Source: Deltaproteobacteria bacterium (GTDB lineage: Bacteria > Myxococcota > Myxococcia > SLRQ01). Taken from it: a DNA stretch of 43,063 bases. The stretch is taken from assembly GCA_007130885.1 (NCBI GenBank), contig SLRQ01000080.1:1-43063 (forward strand). Direction: 5' to 3'. The notes beneath the pieces are model-generated. The model saw only the letters and a program-made list of their open reading frames with translations. It ran no database searches and was not told where the DNA came from. How positions within the stretch are numbered: position 1 is the first letter of the stretch; every line of letters begins with the position of its first letter. The translations under genes and the position numbers were made by a program. Positions 25,102 to 34,317 of the stretch are shown here, piece by piece.

Positions 25102-27087
25102 ATGCGAAGGGATCCGTCCCAGATGAACGAAAAAGAGCCGGACGGCAGCCGCGGTGACGGGGGCGGAGACCCCGGAGAAAAGAACCCTTACGATGCGGCG
25201 CTGCTTGCAAAGCTGCGTGTGCCGCTGATTTGGGCTCTATTCATTCTCGTCGGGCTGTTTCTGTTCCGATCTCTGATGGGGGAGACCGGCGTCCAGCATG
25301 TAACCTACAGCGAGTTCAAGCAAGCGGTGCAAGAGGGTCGCTTCGAGAGAGTTGTCCTCTCCTCGGACGAGGTCCGCGGCTTCCCGGAGCGGGCCGGCAC
25401 CGATGATGTCGAAGGAGAGGTCGGGGCAAGCCCTACCGCTGTGGAGCAGCCCTGGGTGGCGAACCGGGTAGATGCCGACACCGAGCTCGTACCCCTCCTC
25501 GAGGAGAAGAACATCGCGTATGATCAAGCGCGTGAGTCCTCTTTTGGACCGATGATCTGGATATGGCTGCTTCCCTTGGGGCTGCTAGTCGTCTTGTGGA
25601 TAGCGATGATGCGCCGAATGTCCGGAGCCATGAAGCAAGGACCACAGGGGATGATGAGCTTCGGTAAGAGCAAGGCTCGCATCCACATGGAGTCGGATAC
25701 CGGTACCAACTTCTCCTCCGTGGCCGGCATTGACGAGGCGGTCGAGGAGCTGCAGGAGATAGTCGAGTTTCTCCAGACCCCGGAGAAGTACCGGAGGCTC
25801 GGCGGCAAGATACCCAAGGGTGTGCTTCTGATGGGCCCCCCTGGAACAGGAAAGACTCTACTCGCAAAAGCCGTGGCGGGAGAGGCGGGAGTGCCCTTCT
25901 TTAGCCTGTCGGGCTCGGAGTTCGTGGAGATGTTCGTCGGTGTCGGCGCTGCGCGCGTCCGCGATCTATTCACTCAGGCACAGGAGAAGGCTCCGTGCAT
26001 CATCTTCATAGATGAGCTCGACGCGCTCGCCAAGAAACGCGATTCAGGCGGGCTAATGGGCGGGCACGACGAGAGGGAGCAGACGCTCAATCAGCTGCTG
26101 TCGGAGATGGACGGGTTCGATCCGAAGGTAGGCCTCATCGTCCTTGCGGCCAGCAACCGTCCGGAGATTCTGGACCCGGCCTTGCTCCGCCCCGGGAGGT
26201 TCGATCGTCAGGTGCTTGTGGATCGGCCTGACAAGCGGGGGCGTCTCGAGATTTTGAGGATCCACTCCAAGGGCCTGGTTACCTCGGATGATGTGGCTTT
26301 CGATGATATCGCAGCCCGGACGCCGGGGTTTGCCGGGGCGGATCTTGCCAACGTTTGTAACGAGGCGGCGCTCCTCGCCGCTCGGCGTGACGCCGAAGCC
26401 GTGGCCATGCGTGATTTCACAGAGGCGATCGAGAGGGTGGTCGCCGGCCTTCGAAAGAAGAACCGTCGGATCAACGATGATGAAAAACGAATAGTGGCTT
26501 TTCACGAGGCGGGACATGCCTTGGTCGGAATGTCACTCGAGTTCGCGGATCCCGTACACAAGGTTTCGATCATTCCGCACGGAGTAGGGGCGCTTGGGTA
26601 CACGATGCAGCTTCCCCTGGAGGACCGATACCTCATGCGCTTCGAGGAGCTTCAAGACAGACTGGCCGGGTTCCTAGGGGGCAGGGCGGCCGAGAAGCTG
26701 GTGTTCGGTACTGTCAGCACCGGGGCTAGTAACGACTTGCAAAAGGGGACCGAGATCGCTCGAGTAATGGTGACGGAGTATGGCATGAGCGATGAGGTGG
26801 GGCCCCTCGCTCTAGCCGGTCAGCAGCGTGCCAAGTTTTTGGGTGGGATGGACAATCCTTTCGAGCAAAGAATGTTCAGTGAGCGGACGGCCGAGCTAAT
26901 CGATCAAGAGGTGAAAAGAATAGTGATCGAGGCCGAGGAGCGTGCCCGAAATGTGATCGAGGAACGCAGGGACGTTCTAGAGCGCATCGCGGGGCGGCTG
27001 CTCGAGAACGAGGTCATAGAGCGAGAGGAGCTCATTGAGCTCACCCGTTCCGCGGGCGAACAGGAGACCATGACCACGCCCTTGTAG
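25102..27087 (+). CDS. ftsH: ATP-dependent zinc metalloprotease FtsH
   Basis: Membrane-anchored AAA+ protease that degrades unassembled membrane proteins and regulators. It has a cytosolic N-tail, a first membrane segment ([18 protein letters not shown]), and a periplasmic domain with a longer acidic insert (region with [10 protein letters not shown]). A second membrane segment follows ([20 protein letters not shown]). The AAA domain has Walker A GPPGTGKT near 245, Walker [10 protein letters not shown] and [15 protein letters not shown], and the zinc motif HEAGH is near 468. The frame is open back to 25039. I prefer the ATG at 25102 (GGAAG seven bases upstream); the ATG at 25123 is also possible. 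The gene seems to have its own promoter and is followed by a small gene after 33 bases. Confidence 0.95.
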   Translation: MRRDPSQMNEKEPDGSRGDGGGDPGEKNPYDAALLAKLRVPLIWALFILVGLFLFRSLMGETGVQHVTYSEFKQAVQEGRFERVVLSSDEVRGFPERAGTDDVEGEVGASPTAVEQPWVANRVDADTELVPLLEEKNIAYDQARESSFGPMIWIWLLPLGLLVVLWIAMMRRMSGAMKQGPQGMMSFGKSKARIHMESDTGTNFSSVAGIDEAVEELQEIVEFLQTPEKYRRLGGKIPKGVLLMGPPGTGKTLLAKAVAGEAGVPFFSLSGSEFVEMFVGVGAARVRDLFTQAQEKAPCIIFIDELDALAKKRDSGGLMGGHDEREQTLNQLLSEMDGFDPKVGLIVLAASNRPEILDPALLRPGRFDRQVLVDRPDKRGRLEILRIHSKGLVTSDDVAFDDIAARTPGFAGADLANVCNEAALLAARRDAEAVAMRDFTEAIERVVAGLRKKNRRINDDEKRIVAFHEAGHALVGMSLEFADPVHKVSIIPHGVGALGYTMQLPLEDRYLMRFEELQDRLAGFLGGRAAEKLVFGTVSTGASNDLQKGTEIARVMVTEYGMSDEVGPLALAGQQRAKFLGGMDNPFEQRMFSERTAELIDQEVKRIVIEAEERARNVIEERRDVLERIAGRLLENEVIEREELIELTRSAGEQETMTTPL

Positions 27088-27120
27088 AGCCTGGGATGAG
27101 TGCCGAAGGAGGCTGCGTAA

Positions 27121-27357
27121 ATGGTGACTCGATCCGGTAGAACCCATGAGACGCGCAAGAAGCTCTTCGCACTTGGAGTGCAGAGAGGCTGGGTCTCGCT
27201 CGAGGAGATAGGTGAGGCGGTGCCGGAGGGGGCGCTTACTCCGGCGGAGCGCTGGCTGCTCTTCTACAGCCTTCGTGCGGCGGGAATCGAGATCCGGGAG
27301 CGGACCGGCGAAGAAGCCCCGGAAGCCCGAGATGAAGCTCCCCAGCCGGAGGCGTGA
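27121..27357 (+). CDS. small protein resembling a free-standing sigma-70 region 1.1
   Basis: This 78-residue protein has a strong ribosome-binding site (AAGGAGG at 27106-27112, eight bases before the ATG), so it is probably real. The core KLFALGVQRGWVSLEEIGEA continues with VPEGALTPAERWLLFYSL and ends in GIEIRERTGEEAPEARDEAP. This pattern (basic helix, Gly, (S/T)xEEI, a Pro-Glu turn, leucine-rich helix, GIE(I/V), acidic tail) is what region 1.1 of primary sigma factors looks like. That region is a DNA mimic occupying the RNA polymerase channel. No sigma regions 2-4 follow. It could be an RNA polymerase-binding regulator or simply a related helical fold. It sits downstream of ftsH in the same direction. 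The similarity was judged by eye. Confidence 0.65.
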   Translation: MVTRSGRTHETRKKLFALGVQRGWVSLEEIGEAVPEGALTPAERWLLFYSLRAAGIEIRERTGEEAPEARDEAPQPEA

Positions 27358-27445
27358 TCTCTCCAAGGCGCGCAAGCGTCACTTTCGAAGGAACACCTGG
27401 GTCAGCTAAGTTGATTAGCAAGCTCCGCGCGATAGGCTAGGCCGC

Positions 27446-27871
27446 ATGGGTGACCAGTGTGATTCTTCTCGTGGGGCCGCGGCCAAATCGCCTGATTGCG
27501 AGGATGTCGGCGGCGAGGGACGTCCTCCCGAGCTGGATAAAGCGTTTCCGGTAGTAGTCTCCGGACCTGGTGGGATTACTTTCGGAGTGGCTCGCAACAT
27601 ATCGGACGGCGGCGTGTTCGTGGAAGCGAGGGAGGCCCAACCGCTCGGTTGCCGAGTGACCGTTACGTTCGTGGCGGTCGGCTCGGCCGCGGAGGTCGCC
27701 GCGGAAGCAGAGGTTCAGTACGTCTCCACCATGAACTACCGGGGCGGCCGAAACGGGCTGGTGAAGATCACGCGCGGAATGGGACTGCGATTCGTGCGTT
27801 TCATCGACGAAGGGCGGGTGGCGGCCGACGTCGTTGACGACGATGCCGGGACGGCCGGCAATCTGCATTGA
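27446..27871 (+). CDS. PilZ-like domain protein (degenerate c-di-GMP site)
   Basis: This 141-residue protein has a low-complexity N-terminus and a PilZ-like beta-barrel: FGVARNISDGGVFVEARE (about 52-69), GCRVTVTFVAVG, and GMGLRFVRFIDEG. The NxSxxG motif of PilZ is present (NISDGG), but the preceding RxxxR motif that holds c-di-GMP is not seen. It may therefore be a paralogue that does not bind the nucleotide, like several PilZ-related domains in myxobacteria. The ATG at 27446 has a poor ribosome-binding site. It lies between the sigma 1.1-like gene and the tRNA. Its partner and function are unknown. Confidence 0.7.
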   Translation: MGDQCDSSRGAAAKSPDCEDVGGEGRPPELDKAFPVVVSGPGGITFGVARNISDGGVFVEAREAQPLGCRVTVTFVAVGSAAEVAAEAEVQYVSTMNYRGGRNGLVKITRGMGLRFVRFIDEGRVAADVVDDDAGTAGNLH

Positions 27872-27919
27872 CCCGCGGCTTTTCTTGCTGCCGGCTCTGT
27901 GCTAGATGATGCGGAAAGT

Positions 27920-27992
27920 GCCGGCATAGCTCAGTTGGTAGAGCGGCTGATTCGTAATCAGCAGGTCTGCGGTTCGAATCCGCATGCCGGCT
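27920..27992 (+). tRNA. tRNA-Thr (anticodon CGT)
   Basis: A complete cloverleaf of 73 bases. The acceptor stem is GCCGGCA (27920-27926) / TGCCGGC (27985-27991). The D-arm is GCTCAGTTGGTAGAGC. The anticodon stem is GCTGA/TCAGC with loop TTCGTAA, which puts CGT at positions 34-36. The T-arm is CTGCGGTTCGAATCCGCAT-like with the usual GGTTCGAATCC. The discriminator is T, and CCA is not encoded. It reads ACG codons. I found no copy of its 3' end elsewhere in the window, so there is no sign of an integrated element here. Confidence 0.97.
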
Positions 27993-28056
27993 CTTCGAGG
28001 TAGCTCGCTGCGCTGCAAGAGATGTTCGTAAAACCATATTCAAGGGAGGTTTGAGC

Positions 28057-28326
28057 ATGTGGAAAGTTATTGCCGGCATCATGCTTTCCGCGCTCATCGC
28101 GCTGGGTTGCTCCGGTGAAGCCGATACGGCCGATCCGAACGGTGATGAGGAGCCGGTGGAGAGGGCAAGACAGGAGACCCTGTCAGTGACCGGCGGAGGC
28201 GGAGTCATGGTGTCCGAAGGTCATCAGCTAAGCATTTACATCGGCGGTCCTGCTCCCATGGGTTCGGTTGCAGGAGATAACCATGAAGCCGACCTCGGTC
28301 CGGGAGCAATCAACGAACAGCAGTAA
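28057..28326 (+). CDS. small lipoprotein of unknown function
   Basis: This 89-residue protein starts at the ATG at 28057 with GGAGGT at 28045-28050. An alternative TTG at 28051 is less likely. The leader MWKVIAGIMLSALIALGCSG is a classic lipoprotein signal with lipobox LGC. After Cys18 the chain is short, acidic, then Gly-rich (VTGGGGVMVSEGHQ), with no family I recognise. It lies 21 bases before the repeat-bearing secreted protein and may be co-expressed with it. Confidence 0.75.
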   Translation: MWKVIAGIMLSALIALGCSGEADTADPNGDEEPVERARQETLSVTGGGGVMVSEGHQLSIYIGGPAPMGSVAGDNHEADLGPGAINEQQ

Positions 28327-28347
28327 TGCTGGGGAGGGATTTAGACA

Positions 28348-29715
28348 ATGCGTACATTTAGAATTTCGACGGTCCTTTTTGTTCTACTGGTATTCAGCGC
28401 TGCCTTCGCCAAGGCCCCGGCTCTCATTCCCGTGCAGGGGACCTTGCTGGATAGCGACGGCCACCCCGTGGAGGAGACGGCGGAGCTGGAGTTCGCCATC
28501 TACGATAGCTTCACCGGTGGCGACCCGCTTTGGTCAGAGACCCAGCTCGATGTGCCGGTCGTCAACGGGCTGTTCACCGCTTATCTCGGTGACGTCACGT
28601 TGTTGAACCTGGATATGTTCGCCGAGCATACCGAGCTGTTCCTTGGAGTAACGGTTAGAGGCGAGGAAGAGATGGAGCCCCGAATACAGTTCGGGACCAC
28701 GCCGTACGCCGCGTTTGCCGAGAAGGCTGGAGATGCGTTTACCTTGAGCGGCATGATGGCAAGCGAGTTCGCCAGATCCTTCGAGGTGGGCGACGGCCTC
28801 GATCTTACCGACGGCGTCTTGAGCTCGACGGTCGAGGCGGGCGATATCGACTACGACGATCTCGACGACAGGTATGCCGCGGCGGATCACGATCACGAGG
28901 GGCAGTACCTTCCGAACATCACCTGTGACGATGGCTACGTGCTAAAGGCCGTCGATGGCGGCTGGGACTGCGCCCAGGAGCAGGACACCCAGTACTCCGC
29001 GGGCACCGGCTTGTCTCGGTCGGGGACCGTGCTTTCCGCTGATACGACTTACGTGCAGCGCCGCGTCCAGGATGGATGTCAGGCTGGATACTCCATCCGC
29101 GAGATCCACGAGGACGGCTCCGTTCTCTGTCAGCCCGACAGCGGAAACACCACCTACACCGCCGGCACCGGCCTGACTCTAACGGGGACTCAGTTCGCGG
29201 CTAATCCAGCCGAGGTGCAAAGCCGCGTCGAGGATGGATGCGCGGCGGGATACTCCATTCGCGAGATTGATCAGGACGGCACCGTCACCTGTCAGCCCGA
29301 CACCACTTACACGGCGGGAGCAGGCCTTATTCTGAGGGATGACAATGAGTTCGCGGTTGACTCAGCCGAGGTCCAGAGGCGCGTCGACCCATGTGGTACC
29401 GGTTTTGCGATACGTGAAATCAGAGAGAATGGGACGGTGATCTGTCAGCGCGCCAGCAGCGGCATAGAGGTGATCGAAGACGTTTCAGCGACTAACGATA
29501 ATGCAACCAGGACCTTGTATATTGATTGTCCGACCGGAAAAGTCCCTTATGGCGGAGGCTACAGAATCGAGGCAGCCAACAACTCCGGCATAGTAGACGT
29601 GATTACGCCTACGAACAGGCCAGTGGGCAACCGATGGCATGTTATAGCACATACCGCTGAATTCAATCCGGGATACGAGTGGCGCATACTTGGTTATGTT
29701 ATTTGCGGTTATTGA
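28348..29715 (+). CDS. secreted protein with cysteine-paired tandem repeats
   Basis: This 455-residue protein begins with a signal peptide (MRTFRISTVLFVLLVFSAAFA), preceded by a strong GGGGAGGGA. Residues about 25-125 form a beta-rich module (LIPVQGTLLDSDGHPVEETA ... FGTTPYAAFAEKA) that I associate with surface proteins of Myxococcota-like bacteria. After a short acidic linker come three tandem repeats from about residue 216. Each starts with Y(S/T)AG(T/A)GL and has a Cys, then IREI, an acidic-Gly turn and V(L/T/I)CQ. The C-terminal part (from about 372) has one more Cys pair. It is probably extracellular or on the cell surface with one disulfide per repeat. I do not recognise a function. Confidence 0.8.
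   Translation: MRTFRISTVLFVLLVFSAAFAKAPALIPVQGTLLDSDGHPVEETAELEFAIYDSFTGGDPLWSETQLDVPVVNGLFTAYLGDVTLLNLDMFAEHTELFLGVTVRGEEEMEPRIQFGTTPYAAFAEKAGDAFTLSGMMASEFARSFEVGDGLDLTDGVLSSTVEAGDIDYDDLDDRYAAADHDHEGQYLPNITCDDGYVLKAVDGGWDCAQEQDTQYSAGTGLSRSGTVLSADTTYVQRRVQDGCQAGYSIREIHEDGSVLCQPDSGNTTYTAGTGLTLTGTQFAANPAEVQSRVEDGCAAGYSIREIDQDGTVTCQPDTTYTAGAGLILRDDNEFAVDSAEVQRRVDPCGTGFAIREIRENGTVICQRASSGIEVIEDVSATNDNATRTLYIDCPTGKVPYGGGYRIEAANNSGIVDVITPTNRPVGNRWHVIAHTAEFNPGYEWRILGYVICGY
28993..29451 (+). repeat. three in-gene repeats encoding a Cys-pair module
   Basis: Units begin at 28993, 29155 and 29308 (about 162, 153 and 144 bases). Shared protein pattern: YxAGxGL, a short variable stretch, (Y/E)VQ(R/S)RV, Cys, GYSIREI or GFAIREI, acidic-Gly, V-x-C-Q. 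Units 1 and 2 are also similar at DNA level (GATGGATG, GGATACTCCAT, CGCGAGAT). Unit 3 is more diverged. Confidence 0.8.
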
Positions 29716-29740
29716 GTTTCTGTACATAGCCTAGTATGGT

Positions 29741-29820
29741 GATCACCCGAGCCGATCGCGCGGGCATACTTACGTGGGCGAGAGCTTCCGGCCCTTGCTG
29801 ATCTGGATAGCTCGGTGATT
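29741..29820 (+). ncRNA. possible structured RNA element
   Basis: ATCACCCGAGC (29742-29752) pairs with GCTCGGTGAT (29810-29819) in a ten-pair stem with one bulged C. Inside it GATC (29754-29757) can pair with GATC (29800-29803), and GGGC (29776-29779) with GCCC (29791-29794). It lies between the stop at 29715 and the terminator at 29857, so it could be a 3'-UTR element or a short RNA. No known family is recognised. Confidence 0.25.
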
Positions 29821-29856
29821 ATGGGGGACGCGGGGCTCATCGAGAATAGGTCGCAT

Positions 29857-29902
29857 GCGGCGGCGGGTCTCCTGCGAGGAGAGCCGCCGCCGCTTTTCGT
29901 TT
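29857..29902 (+). terminator. strong intrinsic terminator
   Basis: A ten-pair stem GCGGCGGCGG (29857-29866) / CCGCCGCCGC (29884-29893) is continued, after one G-G mismatch, by TCTCCT (29868-29873) / AGGAGA (29877-29882) with a three-base loop. TTTTCGTTT follows. It ends transcription coming from the secreted-protein gene and insulates rpsA. Confidence 0.85.
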
Positions 29903-29960
29903 GTCCAGGAGTGGGTGAGCCAGCTTCCGTGATTGTTCGTCCACGTCCGCCTCCTCGTTC

Positions 29961-30103
29961 TCGTCGTCTCACGTGAAACGTCGAGACGTTTCACGTGGGA
30001 CCTTGACGAGCTCGCGGGCGCGTGTGTCGTGGGGGAAAGCCCGTCCTCGTCGTCGTCTCACGTGGTACGGCGTCGTCTAGCGCCTGGCGTTGCGCGTGAG
30101 ACG
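29961..30103. promoter_or_regulatory. cluster of CACGTG (parS-like) motifs
   Basis: A perfect 12-base inverted repeat, CACGTGAAACGT (29970-29981) and ACGTTTCACGTG (29986-29997), is separated by CGAG. Its two arms lie in near-parS 14-mers: GTCTCACGTGAAAC (29966-29979, one difference from GTTTCACGTGAAAC) and GTTTCACGTGGGAC (29988-30001, two differences). A third, GTCTCACGTGGTAC (30055-30068), has three differences and shares the 15-base direct repeat TCGTCGTCTCACGTG (29961-29975, 30050-30064). A partial inverted copy CGCGTGAGACG lies at 30093-30103. These could be ParB-binding sites or operators for another dimeric regulator. Confidence 0.5.
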
Positions 30104-30186
30104 GTGGTCGGTTCAAGACGCAAAACCTGGACGTGAACGTGCGTCCTTGGACGTCCCAGGGCGGTGGGCTCCATGAGTCGGTACTC

Positions 30187-30216
30187 TTGACAGGTGGGGA
30201 AGAGGGAGTTTAGTGT
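30187..30216 (+). promoter_or_regulatory. candidate promoter for rpsA
   Basis: A perfect TTGACA at 30187-30192 is followed after 18 bases by TAGTGT (30211-30216). The predicted start is near 30223, leaving a leader of roughly 108 bases to the ATG at 30331. The -10 is weak, but the -35 is exact and the position is right for the gene after the upstream terminator. Confidence 0.45.
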
Positions 30217-30330
30217 CCCGCGTTTCAATACACGAACCTCGGGATGGGCTCGCAGGTTCGCCCGAACGCCGTTGCCCCCCGCGGCGTCGGATGAGTCGAA
30301 CAGGGGCGGAATTTCTAGGAAGTAGGCTAC

Positions 30331-32406
<2,076 letters not shown>

Positions 32407-32476
32407 TCCTGGAAGCATAGGCCATCGACGCTGAAGGCATTGCTTGCTGGTGCGATGATGCGCTATTGAGGGCGCT

Positions 32477-33391
32477 ATGGATAAGCGCGCAATAGTAGTG
32501 CTCGTCGTCATCTTCGGCGGCTTGTTTCTTCTGTTCTTCGCCTTCTTGCTGCTTGCGCTTTCGGCGGTGAGAGCACCGGACACCCGTATTACGCGGGCGC
32601 CCCAGGTCGGTGTCGTCGAGATCGACGATGTGATCCTCGACTCGAAGAAGGCTCTAGAGAATATTGACCGATTCGCGAGGGAAACCCGAGTTCGCGGTGT
32701 GATCGTTCGGATAGACAGCCCGGGCGGCGCGGTGGGCGCAAGCCAGGAGATATATCAGGCCGTACTGCGCCTTCGGGATAAGAAGCCCACGGTCGTTTCC
32801 ATGTCCAACACCGCGGCCTCCGGCGGCTACTACATCGCCGCCGCGGGTGGAGAGATTGTCGCCAACCCGGGGTCGATTACCGGCTCCATAGGTGTTCTAA
32901 CGCAGGTCGTGAACCTCGAGGGCCTCGCCGAGTGGGCGCGCGTTGACATAGAGACGCTGAAGGCCGGGGATCTGAAGGATGCCGGCAGCCCGTTTCGAGA
33001 GTTCACGGAGGATCAACGCGCTTACTTTCAGAACCTGCTCAACGATATCCATGAGCAGTTCATAGATGACGTGGCGGAGGCCAGGGGAATGGACCGGGAG
33101 CAGGTCGCCGGTCTGGCCGACGGCCGGGTGCTTACGGGCCGGCAGGCCTACCAGCTCGGCCTGGTCGATCACCTCGGCGGACTGGACGTGGCGGTGGACA
33201 GAATGATGGAGCTGGCGAATCTTACCGAGCGACCCGCTCTCGTTTATCCCAAGCGTGACGAGTTCGAGATTCTACGGGACCTTTTCGCGACCGCCAGCAG
33301 CGCTCTTGCCGGCGGGGTCAAGGATGAGGTGCGGTCGGGAGCACTCGGTGCGTCCAGCCATTCGGTATGGTTCCTGCCCGCCCCGCCTTGA
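32477..33391 (+). CDS. sppA: signal peptide peptidase SppA (short type)
   Basis: This 304-residue inner-membrane serine protease degrades cleaved signal peptides. It has one N-terminal membrane anchor (VVLVVIFGGLFLLFFAFLLL, about 6-25). A ClpP-like fold follows with GVIVRIDSPGGAVGASQEIY, the nucleophile Ser in AASGGYYIA (Ser115), NPGSITGSIGV, and the general-base Lys in the segment KAGDLKD (162-168). The length matches the single-domain (36K-type) SppA rather than the double-length E. coli form. It follows rpsA in the same direction. Its 3' end faces a minus-strand lipoprotein gene with only 16 bases between them. Confidence 0.93.
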   Translation: MDKRAIVVLVVIFGGLFLLFFAFLLLALSAVRAPDTRITRAPQVGVVEIDDVILDSKKALENIDRFARETRVRGVIVRIDSPGGAVGASQEIYQAVLRLRDKKPTVVSMSNTAASGGYYIAAAGGEIVANPGSITGSIGVLTQVVNLEGLAEWARVDIETLKAGDLKDAGSPFREFTEDQRAYFQNLLNDIHEQFIDDVAEARGMDREQVAGLADGRVLTGRQAYQLGLVDHLGGLDVAVDRMMELANLTERPALVYPKRDEFEILRDLFATASSALAGGVKDEVRSGALGASSHSVWFLPAPP

Positions 33392-33407
33392 GACCGACGA
33401 GTTATTT

Positions 33408-34190
33408 CTACTTGACGCCGAGCATGCTCTCCGCGCCGTCACCGAAATCGACGAGCACCATCTGGTAATCGTGCGGGTCGAAAGCGGCGTCCTCGTCGGG
33501 TTCACCGGCACTTTGTGAGCCGGCCCGGTTGGCGTACATGACTATGCTGCCGGGAACCGCGTCGGTTAGCCACCACTCCCAGGTACCGCCTTGGGCGCTG
33601 CCGAAGCGAATGTGGTCCGCGGTGAACGTGCCGGCCGGAACGGTAACATCCGAGGTTTCCACCTTTGCACCCTCGATGCTCTCGTCCGTCAGCGTCGTTG
33701 GAGGAACGTAATACTGGTCTTTCTGTACAGGAACCTCCACCGGCTCCTCGTCGCCGGGGAACTGGCGCCTCATTCGGAGAAGCTCGCCGAGATCGGCCGT
33801 GAAAAGACCCTCCACCACGAAGGACTCGTCTTCATCCGCATCGTACAGCTTGACGCGCCACCACTCTCTATCACCGTCGGGGCCGAGGTAAGCCCTCTCG
33901 AGCCAGCCCTCGTCGTTATCGCCGGACCAGCGCCATCGTGTCCACTCGCCAGGTTCGTAGTCGGTCTCGCCGACCGCGTAACCTCCGGAGCCGAAAGCCA
34001 TGGCAAACAAGGAGTTGGTGTACCAAGTCATGACCATGGGGGAGAGACCGCGGACGACTCTATCTCCCACGGCTGTTCCAACGGACTCGCCGATGGTCTG
34101 TCCGGCCGTTCTCGATGCGGCATCCAGGACGTGGACACATCCGCATACGGACAGGCTCACTCCGACAACTATGGCGACTAATCGCTTCAC
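33408..34190 (-). CDS. predicted lipoprotein of unknown function
   Basis: This 260-residue minus-strand protein starts with GTG at 34190, preceded by AGGAGG seven bases upstream. The leader MKRLVAIVVGVSLSVCGCVH carries a lipobox-like VCGC. The frame is open further upstream to 34280, but only this start gives a signal peptide and a good ribosome-binding site. The mature protein has an alanine/glycine-rich segment (ASRTAGQTIGESVGTAVGDR). A beta-rich acidic domain with many aromatic residues follows (EWTRWRWSGDNDEGWLERAY; VTVPAGTFTADHIRF; GTWEWWLTDAVPGSIVMY). The last part recalls DUF3108/LolA-like outer-envelope proteins that measure or carry lipid, but I would not assign a function. Confidence 0.75.
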   Translation of the reverse strand: MKRLVAIVVGVSLSVCGCVHVLDAASRTAGQTIGESVGTAVGDRVVRGLSPMVMTWYTNSLFAMAFGSGGYAVGETDYEPGEWTRWRWSGDNDEGWLERAYLGPDGDREWWRVKLYDADEDESFVVEGLFTADLGELLRMRRQFPGDEEPVEVPVQKDQYYVPPTTLTDESIEGAKVETSDVTVPAGTFTADHIRFGSAQGGTWEWWLTDAVPGSIVMYANRAGSQSAGEPDEDAAFDPHDYQMVLVDFGDGAESMLGVK

Positions 34191-34317
34191 GACGACTCCT
34201 CCTCTTGGATTGCAGGTTGACTCGGATCTTCGTCTTTTCCGCGGGTCGAACAGCCGCTCGACCTTCCGGAACTCATTCAAGCGCAGCCTGGAGGGGCTTG
34301 CCGGTCTTACTTGAAGC

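Larger units (their letters stand above)
29716..30330. other. 615-base non-coding region between the secreted protein and rpsA
   Basis: No gene is supported here. In order it contains a possible structured RNA (29741-29820), a strong terminator (29857-29902), a cluster of CACGTG motifs (29961-30103), and the rpsA promoter and leader (30187-30330). In the leader, ACGCCG (30266-30271) can pair with CGGCGT (30282-30287), and GTTC/GAAC form a small stem near 30256-30267. These could serve S1 autoregulation, which is known in other bacteria. That last point is inference. Confidence 0.6.

Noticed and set aside
27920..28020. Mobile-element attachment site at the tRNA-Thr 3' end
   Set aside because: I found no integrase, no repeat of the tRNA 3' end in the window and no phage genes downstream.
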